The notes: a model not told the origin generated them from the letters alone. A stretch of DNA of 64,000 nucleotides from Paenibacillus nasutitermitis (GCF_014641075.1 NZ_BMHP01000001.1:1-64000), one strand, 5' to 3'; counted from the stretch's first letter, positions 8,108 to 17,399 are shown. Program-made: numbers and translations.

Positions 8108-9196
8108 ATGTCCATGACATCAGCATTTAACGGAATAGGTATGGGACTTGGCAATTTGTCGCGTCTTTCAAATGCAGTTACCCGGTCTGTCAGCCCGGAG
8201 AACTTTACCGGAGAAAAAGGCAAAGGCGCCATGGCGACGGAAGGCACCGGTGCAGCCTGCGCCCGTGATTTGGGACAGGGGTGGAAGATCTCTCCTTCCG
8301 TTATGGTACCTGCGAATTCATCGTTCACAATGGCTGACATTCAGGGACCGGGTGTGATTCAGAATTTCTGGCTCACCTGTCCGGTGGAATCATGGCGGCA
8401 TATGATTCTGAATATTTATTGGGATGACGAGAAGGAACCTTCGGTACGTGTGCCGGTCGGCGATTTCTTCTGCAACGGCTGGTGTGAGCGCAGTCTGGTG
8501 AATTCGCTACCCATTTCCGTTAATCCGGCGAACGGTTTCAACAGCTACTGGGAGATGCCCTTCCGCGGCAAAGCACGATTCGTGATGGAAAACCTTAATG
8601 ATCAGGATACCGTACTCTATTACCAGATTAATTATACGCTAACAGACGTGCCTGCCGATATGGCTTATTTTCATGCTCAATGGCGCCGCAGCAATCCGCT
8701 TGCCTATAAGGATGTGCATACAATCGTCGACGGCATCAAAGGCAAAGGACATTTTATTGGAACCTATTTGGCCTGGCAAGTAAACAGCAACAATTGGTGG
8801 GGCGAAGGCGAAGTGAAATTTTATATGGATGGCGACCGGGAGTATCCGACCATTTGCTCCACGGGTCTGGAGGATTACTTTGGCGGTGCCTGGAACTGGG
8901 ATATGGAGGGCAAATACGTCCCTTATACAACCCCGTATCTGGGCATGCACCAAGCGATTAAATCGGACGGGCTGTATAAGGCCAATCAGCGTTTTGGCAT
9001 GTACCGCTGGCATATTATGGACCCTATCCGCTTTGAAGAGGATCTCCATGTGACGGTGCAAGCATTAGGGTGGCGCTCAAAAGGAAGATACCTGCCGCTG
9101 CAGGACGATATCTCCTCTGTAGCGTTCTGGTACCAATCCGAGCCGCATGCGGCTTATCCACAGCTGCCGGACAAGGATAGCCTCGAGGTCATCTAG
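8108..9196 (+). CDS. DUF2961 / GH172 family glycoside hydrolase
   Basis: A 362-aa protein of the DUF2961 family, now glycoside hydrolase family GH172, whose characterised members act on difructose anhydrides or arabinofuranosides/arabinan. The jelly-roll core shows 'WWGEGEVKFYMDGD' (E233, E235) and 'STGLEDYFGGAWN' (E255), the region holding the catalytic glutamate pair. No signal peptide is present, so it acts in the cytosol on an imported sugar. It is preceded by AGGAGG and divergent from an AraC regulator. The exact substrate is unknown. Confidence 0.85.
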   Translation: MSMTSAFNGIGMGLGNLSRLSNAVTRSVSPENFTGEKGKGAMATEGTGAACARDLGQGWKISPSVMVPANSSFTMADIQGPGVIQNFWLTCPVESWRHMILNIYWDDEKEPSVRVPVGDFFCNGWCERSLVNSLPISVNPANGFNSYWEMPFRGKARFVMENLNDQDTVLYYQINYTLTDVPADMAYFHAQWRRSNPLAYKDVHTIVDGIKGKGHFIGTYLAWQVNSNNWWGEGEVKFYMDGDREYPTICSTGLEDYFGGAWNWDMEGKYVPYTTPYLGMHQAIKSDGLYKANQRFGMYRWHIMDPIRFEEDLHVTVQALGWRSKGRYLPLQDDISSVAFWYQSEPHAAYPQLPDKDSLEVI

Positions 9197-9212
9197 GTAT
9201 AGAAGAAGACAG

Positions 9213-9248
9213 AAGCGCCCCGTCAATTGAAGACGGAGGCGCTTTTTT
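9213..9248 (+). terminator. Rho-independent terminator after the GH172 gene
   Basis: A long stem (AAGCGCC then CCGTC, pairing with GACGG then GGCGCTT across one bulged A) with an AATTGAA loop is followed by a T run. Confidence 0.88.
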
Positions 9249-9570
9249 GTCGTGCATATTTGTGCCATTTGTGCCATGCCAGCGAGAAAGAAAAGTAGTG
9301 ATAACAGGGATATGTAAGGATCGAATCTACGCGTGGTGACATAGAGAATAAGCCGCTTGGTGACCGATGCTCGGGCAGCATTCGTTCGTCGGTTATGGCG
9401 CATTAACAACGGGGAAATTGGCCGCCCGGAGCGGAAAGTCATAATTTTGCCAAAAACAAAAAGATTTATGAGCGGTTTTGAACAAACAGCAGCATTTAAA
9501 GATGCGTTTCTTTTATTTCCTGTTATAATAAGAAATAAAGGCTCAGGACGGACGGCAAAGGAGAATGGCG
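9249..9570. other. Gene-free stretch before the sigma factor
   Basis: I see no gene here. It contains a tandem TTTGTGCCA repeat near 9258 and, at 9524-9529, a TATAAT that could be the -10 of the sigma-factor promoter. No matching -35 or ECF-type AAC/CGT pair with proper spacing was found. An open frame at 9357 has no ribosome site. Confidence 0.5.
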
Positions 9571-10176
9571 ATGAACGAATCTCAGCTGGTTATGGCATCC
9601 AGACAAGGCGATCAGCTTGCTTTCAACAAGCTGGTGGAGTTGTATACGGATAAGATTTACAACATGGCTCATCGGATCCTACGCAGCAAAACGGAGTGCG
9701 AGGATGTGGTACAGGAGACCTTTCTCAAGGTGTATCTCAATTTGAACCGCTTTGATGAGAACAAACGGTTCTCCACCTGGATTTTTCATATTGGAAAGAA
9801 CATTTGCCTGGATCTGCTTCGTCGTCGCAAAGCACCATCGCTTCCGCTGGATCAGCCGGTTATGGCCCATTCCGATCAGGCGCTTTCGCTCCATGACGTC
9901 ATCGCAAACACAGAAATTTCGCCTGAAGGCGAAGTGATCGAGCGTGAGCTTTCGAACAAGATGGCGGAGTTGATCAACAAGCTGCCGGTCAAATACAAGA
10001 CGGTCGTTTATCAGCGTTATGTCCTGGAAATGTCGCTTGAGGCAATCAGCCAGGCCAACAATATACCGGTCAATACTGTAAAGTCGCGGATTCACCGCGG
10101 CAAGGATTTTATGAAAAAAAGATGGGGCAAGACGCTCCTGATTTATTCTTTGCTCATGTTGATTCTCAGCCCTTAG
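9571..10176 (+). CDS. ECF RNA polymerase sigma factor, SigW-like, with hydrophobic tail
   Basis: A 201-aa sigma-70 family factor of the ECF class. Region 2 includes 'YNMAHRILRSKTECEDVVQE' and 'FSTWIFHIGKNICLDLLRRR'; region 4 includes 'YKTVVYQRYVLEMSLEAIS' and 'NTVKSRIHRGKDFMKKR'. The pattern resembles SigW of Bacillus. The last 13 residues, 'LLIYSLLMLILSP', are unusually hydrophobic for a cytosolic sigma factor. No zf-HC2 or other anti-sigma gene follows. I chose ATG 9571 (AAGGAG 7 nt upstream) over ATG 9565. Confidence 0.88.
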   Translation: MNESQLVMASRQGDQLAFNKLVELYTDKIYNMAHRILRSKTECEDVVQETFLKVYLNLNRFDENKRFSTWIFHIGKNICLDLLRRRKAPSLPLDQPVMAHSDQALSLHDVIANTEISPEGEVIERELSNKMAELINKLPVKYKTVVYQRYVLEMSLEAISQANNIPVNTVKSRIHRGKDFMKKRWGKTLLIYSLLMLILSP

Positions 10177-10427
10177 TGTTTTGTTGAAAACCTGATTTTG
10201 TTTGCCAAGGCATTGAGGATTTGAACCTTAACTGGAATCTTCAGGTGCTTTTAGATACGGGAATCTGCGCTGCGCCACTCTCACTCCTGTAAGCGGAAAT
10301 CGCCGGGGAGCGAAGGTGGTTTTTTTATTGGCATTTCCACTCGCTTCGGGCAGAATAACGTCAACATTTGAAAAAGCGGAGCCGGAGCTTTACAATAAAA
10401 TAATCCATCACCGCAAAGGAGATTAAC

Positions 10428-11174
10428 ATGCTCACCATAAAAACAAAAGAACAAATCCATAAAATGAAACTGGCCGGCGAACTGCTGGCTGTCTGTCATA
10501 AAGAAATCAGAAAGCTGATCGCCCCCGGGATCACGACGATCGAGATCGACCGGTTTGCCGAGAAGTTTATGCGGGATCATGGCGCCACGCCGGAACAGAA
10601 GGGCTATAAAGGGTATCCCTATGCCACATGCGCTTCTGTTAATGATGTCATCTGTCATGGCTTCCCTGGCCAGAACCGCTTGAAGGATGGGGATATTGTG
10701 ACCATCGATATGGTGGTCAATCTGGATGGCTGGCTCGCCGATTCCGCCTGGTCCTATGCGGTTGGAAATATTTCGGAAGAAGCGGCCCGGCTGCTGGATG
10801 TAACGGAGAAATCGCTTTACAAGGGGATAGAAATGGCCGTGCCCGGCAACCGGATCGGCGATGTTTCCCATGCGATTCAGGTGTTTGCGGAAGCGCAGCA
10901 ATTCTCGGTAGTCCGTCAGTTTATCGGACATGGCATCGGGCAGATTATGCATGAGGAGCCGCAGGTTCCCCACTATGGTCCTCCTGGCCGGGGCACCCGC
11001 ATTAAGGAAGGCATGGTGTTTACCATTGAGCCGATGCTGAATGTCGGTACCCCGCACTGCAAGATCGACGAAGACGGATGGACCGCCCGGACGCAGGACG
11101 GCAGCCTGTCCACCCAATATGAGCACACAATTGCGATTACGGAGAATGGTCCGATCATCTTGACCCAGCAATAA
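10428..11174 (+). CDS. map: Type I methionine aminopeptidase
   Basis: A 248-aa enzyme that removes the initiator methionine from nascent proteins, using a dimetal centre in the pita-bread fold. Metal-ligand regions are visible in order: 'IVTIDMVVNLDGWLADSAW' (two Asp), 'FIGHGIGQIMHEEP' (His), 'FTIEPML' (Glu) and 'QYEHTIAITENG' (Glu). The 'DSAW' in place of the commoner 'DTAR' is typical of one Bacillales subtype. AAAGGAGA precedes the ATG. It is transcribed alone, not in the ribosomal-protein cluster, so it may be a second map copy. Confidence 0.94.
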   Translation: MLTIKTKEQIHKMKLAGELLAVCHKEIRKLIAPGITTIEIDRFAEKFMRDHGATPEQKGYKGYPYATCASVNDVICHGFPGQNRLKDGDIVTIDMVVNLDGWLADSAWSYAVGNISEEAARLLDVTEKSLYKGIEMAVPGNRIGDVSHAIQVFAEAQQFSVVRQFIGHGIGQIMHEEPQVPHYGPPGRGTRIKEGMVFTIEPMLNVGTPHCKIDEDGWTARTQDGSLSTQYEHTIAITENGPIILTQQ

Positions 11175-11184
11175 GTTCATCAAG

Positions 11185-11222
11185 CAGTCCGAGTCCTTCG
11201 CAGAAAGGATCGGGCTGTTTTT
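11185..11222 (+). terminator. Rho-independent terminator after map
   Basis: An imperfect stem (CAGTCCGAGTCCTT pairing with AAGGATCGGGCTG) with a short loop is followed by TTTTT. Confidence 0.82.
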
Positions 11223-11280
11223 CCAAAACAGATGTCCCTCTTGTATTCCCCCCATGATTACAGCTAAGGAGATAACCAGC

Positions 11281-13164
11281 ATGAATTCCGGTAAACAAAT
11301 GCGGCAGATATGGTCGAAAGTAAGCGATATGCGGATGGAGCGAAAGCTGCTGCTGGTGTTTCTGCTGCTTGTCACCTTACCTTTGACGTTTATTGGCGCT
11401 GTATCCTACCGGAATTATTCGCATTCTATCGAACAGAATACGATTGATTATTCCACGAATATGCTCAGCAACATGATGGACCGCGTAGACGATTATATTG
11501 AAGACATGGTACGTATTTCCACGATCCCGGCTTACCAGGACGATATCCGGCAGAACCTCAACCGCTCCAATCGCTATTATGAGCAGCGTGCGCAGTCTTC
11601 CGCCGGAGGCGAAGGCAGCTCCATGCCTGCCGATCTCGATCTGCTTTTGTCGATACAAAGGGGCATTGGAGGGAATATTTCTTATATCAACACCATTAAG
11701 CGCGGAGCAAACTCCGTCTATATATTCGACCAGTATGGCAATGGCTATTATTCCGCCAAATCCGGCACGCGCGCCAATATCAAAGAAAGCTACGGGCTGT
11801 GGGAACAGAAATTGCGCAACACGACAGGCGAGGCGGTGCTGTTCAGCACGCAGAAATATACAAGCAATATGAAGAGCATCCAATACGCGTTTACCGTTGT
11901 AAGAAAAATCATCGATATCTCACTGAAGGATGTAGGACTGATAGCGGTTGATGCCAATATCAGCGTCATTGAGGATCAGGTGTTGAAGCTCGACAACGTC
12001 ACGCATGGCAAATCGTTTATTGTCGATACCGAAGGCAATGTCGTCTACGATTCCGGGAAAAAGCTGCTGGCCACCAATATCGCGGATCAGCCGATGCTGC
12101 AGCATGCAAGCGGGGATAAAGGGAGCTTCTATTTAGATGAAGACGGAGAACGTCATCTGTATATATTTTCCACGTCTTCCCAAAACGGCTGGAAAATGAT
12201 TATTTCCATTCCCGTCAAGGAGCTGACCCGGGACTCGGTCGTGATCCGCAACGTCACGTGGATTGCCACCTTTCTGACGATCGGAATTGCCCTTTTGATA
12301 TCCGTCTTCTTCTCATTTGCCCTGACTAAGCCTCTGCGTACCATGATCCGGTTGATGCGGCGCGTGCAGGGAGGCGATTTTAACGTTAAATTCCAGGTCA
12401 GACGGCGCGATGAAATCGGACAGCTGGGCAGCCAGTTCAATCAGATGATTCTGCAGATCGACCAGCTGATCGCCGATATTTATGTGATGGAGACCAAGAA
12501 GAAGGAAGCGGAGCTGCATGCTCTCCAAAGCCAGATTAATCCGCATTTCATGTACAACACGCTGGAATCGATCCGCATGGCAGCAGAACTCAATGATGAC
12601 CGGGATGCGGCCAATATGCTGGCTATTCTCGGACGGCTCCTGCGTTACAGCATCAGCGATCTGCATGAGGAAGTGACGCTTGCGAGCGAACTGAGTCATG
12701 TTCGCTATTATGTAGAGCTGCTGAATTACCGTTATCGCGGCCGTTTCGAGCTGGTCATAGATGTGGCGCAGCCGCTTATGGATTATTCAATCATCAAGCT
12801 CGTTCTCCAGCCTATTGTAGAAAACGCGATTTATCATGGCTTGGATGACAATAAGCCGCTGATGCATATCAATATTAAGGGCGAATATGCCGGGAGTCAG
12901 GTGATCGTGAGGATCAGCGACGATGGGGTGGGGATGTCCTTGGAGACGCTGGAGCGGCTGAACGCCGATTTGTCCGGACAGACCGGGGCTGAGATTATCC
13001 CTGCCAGAAAATCAACGGGCTCGAGCACAGGCGGAATAGGACTGGCTAATGTGAATGAACGAATCAGGCTGCATTACGGGAGCGGCTTCGGAATAAAAGT
13101 ATTCAGCGAGCCCGGCGCAGGGACTGTTGTCGAGCTGCTGCTTCCGCGGGAGGAAGAAGATTAG
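11281..13164 (+). CDS. YesM-type sensor histidine kinase
   Basis: A 627-aa membrane kinase. Order: TM1 (about 21-41), a large extracellular dCache-like domain, TM2 (about 326-348), a HAMP linker, a His_kinase domain with phospho-acceptor H422 in 'SQINPHFMYNTLE', and a HATPase domain with N-box N515 ('VENAIYHGLD') and G-box 'GGIGLANVNERI'. YesM kinases normally pair with a YesN AraC-type response regulator to control sugar uptake genes; none is adjacent. ATG 11281 has AAGGAG 9 nt upstream. Its 3' end overlaps the convergent AraC gene by 4 nt. Confidence 0.92.
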   Translation: MNSGKQMRQIWSKVSDMRMERKLLLVFLLLVTLPLTFIGAVSYRNYSHSIEQNTIDYSTNMLSNMMDRVDDYIEDMVRISTIPAYQDDIRQNLNRSNRYYEQRAQSSAGGEGSSMPADLDLLLSIQRGIGGNISYINTIKRGANSVYIFDQYGNGYYSAKSGTRANIKESYGLWEQKLRNTTGEAVLFSTQKYTSNMKSIQYAFTVVRKIIDISLKDVGLIAVDANISVIEDQVLKLDNVTHGKSFIVDTEGNVVYDSGKKLLATNIADQPMLQHASGDKGSFYLDEDGERHLYIFSTSSQNGWKMIISIPVKELTRDSVVIRNVTWIATFLTIGIALLISVFFSFALTKPLRTMIRLMRRVQGGDFNVKFQVRRRDEIGQLGSQFNQMILQIDQLIADIYVMETKKKEAELHALQSQINPHFMYNTLESIRMAAELNDDRDAANMLAILGRLLRYSISDLHEEVTLASELSHVRYYVELLNYRYRGRFELVIDVAQPLMDYSIIKLVLQPIVENAIYHGLDDNKPLMHINIKGEYAGSQVIVRISDDGVGMSLETLERLNADLSGQTGAEIIPARKSTGSSTGGIGLANVNERIRLHYGSGFGIKVFSEPGAGTVVELLLPREEED

Positions 13165-14039
13165 CGGCTGGCGGATGAATCTTCACGAAATTTGGCCGGC
13201 GTTGTATTCATCAGGGCCCGGAAGGTGCGCGTGAAATAATGCACCGAACCGAATCCGGTGACCTCCGCGATCGCCTTGATCGACTGGTCGGAACGGATCA
13301 ATAGGTCAGCCGCTTGCCGGACCCGCTGCAGGCGGACGTATTGCGAGTAGGATTCATAGATATTGGAAGAAAAAATACGCGACAGATGGCGCGAGGATAC
13401 ATTCAGATGCGCGGCAACCTTTCCAAGGGAAAGATCGTCGTCTGACAGATTGTCGCGGATATACAGCTTGGCCTGCTTCAACAGCAGCGCGGAGCTCCGG
13501 TGAAGCGGTGTTCGCTCCGATGCCGTGTTCACCCCAAACAGAGGTACAAAGGATAAAAGCAGCGCGCGGGCCAGATCGGGCAGCGACGATTCGGGGATGG
13601 CCGGCTGCTGGTCCGTGCGGGTCAGCAGCGAGCGCCATAACAGCGCGGAAGGCAGATTATCTCCATCATTCTTGCAAATGTCGGCACTTTCGCCCAGTGT
13701 CTGGAAGGCGGCGCGGATTTCTTCCGAGCATTCGCTCTCGTCAAGCTCAAAAGCGACATAAATCAGCTGCATGCCGGTGCTCGATTGAATCTGATGGTTG
13801 ATTCCCGGCCTTGAACAGAACAGGCTCCCTTTGCTCAGCGGATAAAGCGTGCCATCATCCAGATAGGCGCCTTCGCCGCCGAGGACGTAGCAAATTTCAA
13901 AATAAGAATGTTTGTGCGGCGCGTTGCTGAAATGACGGGGATCCATCCCCCAGTAATGTACAGTAAAGGCGGCGTCTGCTGACTTGACCCGGGCTGCTTG
14001 GCGGTTCAATCTGGTTTCGCTCTCGATCCAGTGGTACAT
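13161..14039 (-). CDS. AraC family transcriptional regulator
   Basis: A 292-aa regulator with an N-terminal cupin domain ('HKHSYFEICYVLGGEGAYL', then a 'LCSRPGINHQI' strand) and a C-terminal double helix-turn-helix ('VAAHLNVSSRHLSRIFSS', 'IAEVTGFGSVHYFTRTFRAL'). It has no receiver domain, so it is not the classical partner of the neighbouring kinase. It is divergent from the PhyH-type dioxygenase at 14169 and probably controls it. ATG 14039 has AGGAGG about 8 nt upstream; a 28-residue upstream extension of the frame is not supported. Confidence 0.86.
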   Translation of the reverse strand: MYHWIESETRLNRQAARVKSADAAFTVHYWGMDPRHFSNAPHKHSYFEICYVLGGEGAYLDDGTLYPLSKGSLFCSRPGINHQIQSSTGMQLIYVAFELDESECSEEIRAAFQTLGESADICKNDGDNLPSALLWRSLLTRTDQQPAIPESSLPDLARALLLSFVPLFGVNTASERTPLHRSSALLLKQAKLYIRDNLSDDDLSLGKVAAHLNVSSRHLSRIFSSNIYESYSQYVRLQRVRQAADLLIRSDQSIKAIAEVTGFGSVHYFTRTFRALMNTTPAKFREDSSASR

Positions 14040-14168
14040 GGATGATCCTCCTAATCCAAGTTGGCGTGAAAAGACAAAAAGATGACCCATTCGGCTAAAG
14101 ATGCCAAGCCGCTTGTAAGTCATAATAACATTAAGAATAACGAGTCATAACAAACAGGAGGTTCTAAC

Positions 14169-14945
14169 ATGATTAAAGCACAGGATGTCGATTTTTACAA
14201 CGAACAGGGCTACTTGCTGGTTAAAGGCGTTTTCAATAAATCCGAAGTTGAAGAAATGCGTGAGGCCGTCGAAAAAATCATCGATCGCGCGGCCAAGATG
14301 CGCCGGGACGTGAACCATGCCTGGCAGGGGGATTATCTGCCGGCGGATGAACTGAAGAAGCTTGTGCTCAAAGGATTCCACGATGTTCAATACCACGATG
14401 CTTCGTTCATGCGTGCCATTGTCCATCCCAATATAACATCCGTCCTGTCGCAGATCATCGGACCTAATGTTCAGCTGCACCATTCCAAAATGCTGGTCAA
14501 GCCGCCGGAGAATGGCGCCGCATTCCCGATGCATCAGGACCATCCGTATTTCCCGCATGAGCATCATACAATGTTGGCTGCAAGCGTCCATCTGGATGAT
14601 GCCAATGTCGAGAATGGCTGTTTGCATGTTATTCCGGGCTCTCATAAGACGGGCACGATTCCGCATGTAGGCAGGCATTATTTGAATGCGAAGGAATATC
14701 CGGTCTCCATGGGCACGCCATGCCCGGCAGAAGCCGGAGACGTATTGTTCTTCAACTATCTGACGATTCACGGCTCTCCTGCGAATCTCAGCAGCCGCAC
14801 ACGGCGGAACGTGCTCTTTCAATACCGCAGCGCGACGGACTTCCCGACGGAAAACACGCACATCAACTGGGGCCAGGGCCTGATGGTATGCGGCGAGAAT
14901 CCGAACTTCGATCGGGTCAGCCCTAAATTCAAAATCGAGGAATAA
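14169..14945 (+). CDS. Phytanoyl-CoA dioxygenase (PhyH) family protein
   Basis: A 258-aa Fe(II)/2-oxoglutarate-dependent oxygenase of the PhyH family. The facial triad is visible: H122-x-D124 in 'MHQDHPYFPHEHH' and H201 in 'TIHGSPANLSSRTRR', followed by the arginine region expected to bind 2-oxoglutarate. Family members hydroxylate diverse small molecules; the substrate here is unknown. A consensus AGGAGG site precedes the ATG. It is monocistronic, with a terminator 43 nt downstream, and is likely controlled by the divergent AraC regulator. Confidence 0.88.
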   Translation: MIKAQDVDFYNEQGYLLVKGVFNKSEVEEMREAVEKIIDRAAKMRRDVNHAWQGDYLPADELKKLVLKGFHDVQYHDASFMRAIVHPNITSVLSQIIGPNVQLHHSKMLVKPPENGAAFPMHQDHPYFPHEHHTMLAASVHLDDANVENGCLHVIPGSHKTGTIPHVGRHYLNAKEYPVSMGTPCPAEAGDVLFFNYLTIHGSPANLSSRTRRNVLFQYRSATDFPTENTHINWGQGLMVCGENPNFDRVSPKFKIEE

Positions 14946-14987
14946 AGCCAGTATCCCATTGAGGGAGTGCGGTAAAGATTATACCGG

Positions 14988-15026
14988 AGAAGTGAGCGGG
15001 GATGTCCCCTGCTCTCTTCTTTTTTT
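14988..15026 (+). terminator. Rho-independent terminator after the PhyH gene
   Basis: A hairpin with GAGCGGGGA pairing to TCCCCTGCTC around a TG loop, extended by GAAG/CTTC, is followed by seven T residues. Confidence 0.85.
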
Positions 15027-15144
15027 GTGCGGATTTTCCGGGAGGACAGAATGAACCCGCTTCATTTCAAATTCATTTAGACATGCTATTCTACCCGTGG
15101 ATACTGGAGAGACAAGTTCCAGAAGAGACGGAGGCAGAGCTGTT

Positions 15145-15855
15145 ATGGGAAATTGGAAAATCAAAATCGCTGTTGGAACGCTGCTGCTAACAATGGTGCT
15201 GACAGGGTGCGGAGCGAAAAACAATACGGCAGACGGAGGAAATCCGCCTGCCGGCAACGAGGGTGGCTTGCAGGCCACCGGAGAAGCGGCTCCGGGTGGG
15301 TGGCAAGGGGCTAACGGAATGCAACCCGCGGATCTGTTTGCCAAGGTGGTGAAGGCATCTGGTGATTCCCTTATTGTCCTGAAATCAACCATGCAGCCTT
15401 CCGAAATGCAGGGCCGCGGCGGTATGCGCGGGGGCACGGGACAAGGTCCGGTCGGTGATGCCGGAGCAGCGCCTTCGGGCGAAGCCCCCCCAGACGGACA
15501 GGCCCCGCCCGAAGGCAATCCGCCAGAAGGCGGCAAGGCTGCGGATGGCACGCAGACGGGAGACGGAGCAGACCAGGGAGATAACGGCGGCAAAGGCCGT
15601 GGCAGACCTGCCGGAGGAGGCGGGATGATGCAGATGGAATTTGCTGCGGAGCAAACGACCCTGGCGATCAATGCCGATACGACGGTCACAACGATGACCA
15701 GGGGACAGGATGGGGCGAGCGAAAGTCAACTGCAAGCCTCTGATTTAAAGGAAGGCGATATCGTTATGATCTGGCTTAACGAGGATGGGAAGACGGCGCT
15801 GACGATAATGAAGCAACAATTTGGTCAAGAGAGAGAGGCGGGTAACGGTCAATGA
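15145..15855 (+). CDS. Gly/Pro-rich lipoprotein, first gene of an efflux operon
   Basis: A 236-aa lipoprotein: signal peptide with lipobox VLTGC (C22), a Gly/Pro/Asp-rich disordered middle (about 100-165), and a folded C-terminal part ending in 'DLKEGDIVMIWLNEDGKTALTIM', which reads like a small beta-barrel. Its stop overlaps the next start by 4 nt, so it belongs with the transporter. It may assist the adaptor at the outer membrane face; this is inference from position. ATG 15145 follows a CGGAGG site. Confidence 0.82.
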   Translation: MGNWKIKIAVGTLLLTMVLTGCGAKNNTADGGNPPAGNEGGLQATGEAAPGGWQGANGMQPADLFAKVVKASGDSLIVLKSTMQPSEMQGRGGMRGGTGQGPVGDAGAAPSGEAPPDGQAPPEGNPPEGGKAADGTQTGDGADQGDNGGKGRGRPAGGGGMMQMEFAAEQTTLAINADTTVTTMTRGQDGASESQLQASDLKEGDIVMIWLNEDGKTALTIMKQQFGQEREAGNGQ

Positions 15856-17399
15856 GGAAGTGGTGGTTGCTTGGTACCGGAGTGCTGTTGGTTGCAGCTG
15901 CGGTGATCGTTTATTTCAATTGGGATACGAAAAAGGAGGTGGCAGCTGCCGCAGCGGTGACCACACGGGTGATTAAGGGCACCATTGAAGTCAATGTTAG
16001 CGGGACGGGGAGTATCGCTCCTGCCGCGAAGGAAACCGTAAAGTCGGGGAAGCAGGGCACGATCGGCGAAGTGAAGGTGAAGCTGGGAGACAAGGTGAAG
16101 AAAGGCGACGTGCTGGCTTCACTTGAAGGGGAAGACAATACCGACAAGATTAAATCCGAAGAGGTCAGCCTGGAGAAGAAGCTGCTACAGCTGCAAAGCA
16201 CGCAGGATCAATTCAAGACGGAAACGGATGATAAAAATATAAGCAGCCTAAAGCTCAGCATGAAGCAGCAGCAGCTGGACATTGAGCAGTCCAGGGACAC
16301 GATAGCCGACCTGAAGGAAGCAACCGCAGAGGAAACGATTGTCGCACCGGTGGCAGGAACGGTCACCACCTTGTCGGTAGCGGATGGGGATATGCTTAAT
16401 GGCTCTGCTGAGCTTGCGGTGATCGCCGATTATGATCATTTTAATATCGTTGTGGGCATCGACGAGCTTGATATCTCAAAGGTCAAGGCGGGACAAACCG
16501 CCAAGGTCACCATAGAAGCACTTGCCGGTCAAACGTTTACTGGCAAAGTCACGGATATCGCCGACGAAGGGACGGCCAGCAACGGCGTGGCTTCATTCGA
16601 TGTAACCATAGCGCTGGATTCGGCGGAAGGGTTGAAATCCGGCATGTCTGCGGAAGCCAGTATCCAGGTGGATAAGAAGGAAAATACGCTGATGCTGCCG
16701 ATCGATGCGGTTCAATCCATGGGCGGAAGGTATATGGTTATTCTTCCTGCAGCCGGTCAGTCCGGCGCGGCAGCCGGACCTGGCAGGGCGGACGGCCAGA
16801 CAAGCGGAAGCACAGCAGGCAGCAAAGCTGCAGGTGGGTCAGGCGGTGCGTCAAGCGGGCAAACGGGCGCAGCGGATAACGGCGCAGACGGAAGTCCGGC
16901 AGCGGGTCAAGGCGGCGCTGCGGGAAGCGGATCTGCAAACGGACAAACAGGCGATGGCGCAGCAGGTGGAAGTGCAGGTGCAACCCGCGATGGCTCGACA
17001 GGCGGGCAAACGAGAGCTGCCACCGGAGGGCAGGGGCAGATCGGTGGTCAAACCGGCGGTGGCCAAACTGGTGGAAGAAGTGGACAAGGCGGAGCTGCCG
17101 CTCAAAGCCGTTTTGGTGGAACGCCTCAAATGATTGAAGTAGGCATTCATAATGAAGATTATATAGAGGTGCTGTCCGGCTTGACGGAAGGTCAACAGGT
17201 CGTTGTGCCAACGGTAATCAGCACCGCGACAGCCGGGGCCCAACAGCAGGCTGGAGCCGGCGGCTTTGGCGGGCTTGGCGGCATTGGCGGCGGCGGAGGT
17301 TTTGGCGGCGGCATCCCGGGAGGCGGCGGCTTTGGCGGGGGAGGCGGCGGACAGCGCTCCGGCGGTGCAGCTCCTACCGGCGGCGGAGGGGCGCGGTAA
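15852..17399 (+). CDS. YknX/MacA-like membrane-fusion (HlyD family) adaptor with Gly-rich insert
   Basis: A 515-aa adaptor with an N-terminal signal-anchor (about 5-22), a lipoyl/barrel-sandwich motif ('TIGEVKVKLGDKVKKGDVLA'), a helical hairpin, and beta-barrel repeats typical of periplasmic adaptor proteins. Residues about 299-422 are a Gly/Ser/Ala/Gln-rich insert that interrupts the last beta domain; residues after about 460 are almost pure Gly-rich repeats. It starts within the lipoprotein stop (ATGA) and abuts the ATPase gene (TAATG), as in yknXYZ. Its role would be linking the transporter to extracellular export. Confidence 0.85.
   Translation: MRKWWLLGTGVLLVAAAVIVYFNWDTKKEVAAAAAVTTRVIKGTIEVNVSGTGSIAPAAKETVKSGKQGTIGEVKVKLGDKVKKGDVLASLEGEDNTDKIKSEEVSLEKKLLQLQSTQDQFKTETDDKNISSLKLSMKQQQLDIEQSRDTIADLKEATAEETIVAPVAGTVTTLSVADGDMLNGSAELAVIADYDHFNIVVGIDELDISKVKAGQTAKVTIEALAGQTFTGKVTDIADEGTASNGVASFDVTIALDSAEGLKSGMSAEASIQVDKKENTLMLPIDAVQSMGGRYMVILPAAGQSGAAAGPGRADGQTSGSTAGSKAAGGSGGASSGQTGAADNGADGSPAAGQGGAAGSGSANGQTGDGAAGGSAGATRDGSTGGQTRAATGGQGQIGGQTGGGQTGGRSGQGGAAAQSRFGGTPQMIEVGIHNEDYIEVLSGLTEGQQVVVPTVISTATAGAQQQAGAGGFGGLGGIGGGGGFGGGIPGGGGFGGGGGGQRSGGAAPTGGGGAR

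Noticed and set aside
9357-9653. 98-aa frame before the SigW-like gene
   Set aside because: No ribosome site, unusual composition and overlap with the clearly real sigma-factor start.
10281-11375. 364-aa reverse-strand frame under map
   Set aside because: Shadow of methionine aminopeptidase; no ribosome site and no recognisable domain.
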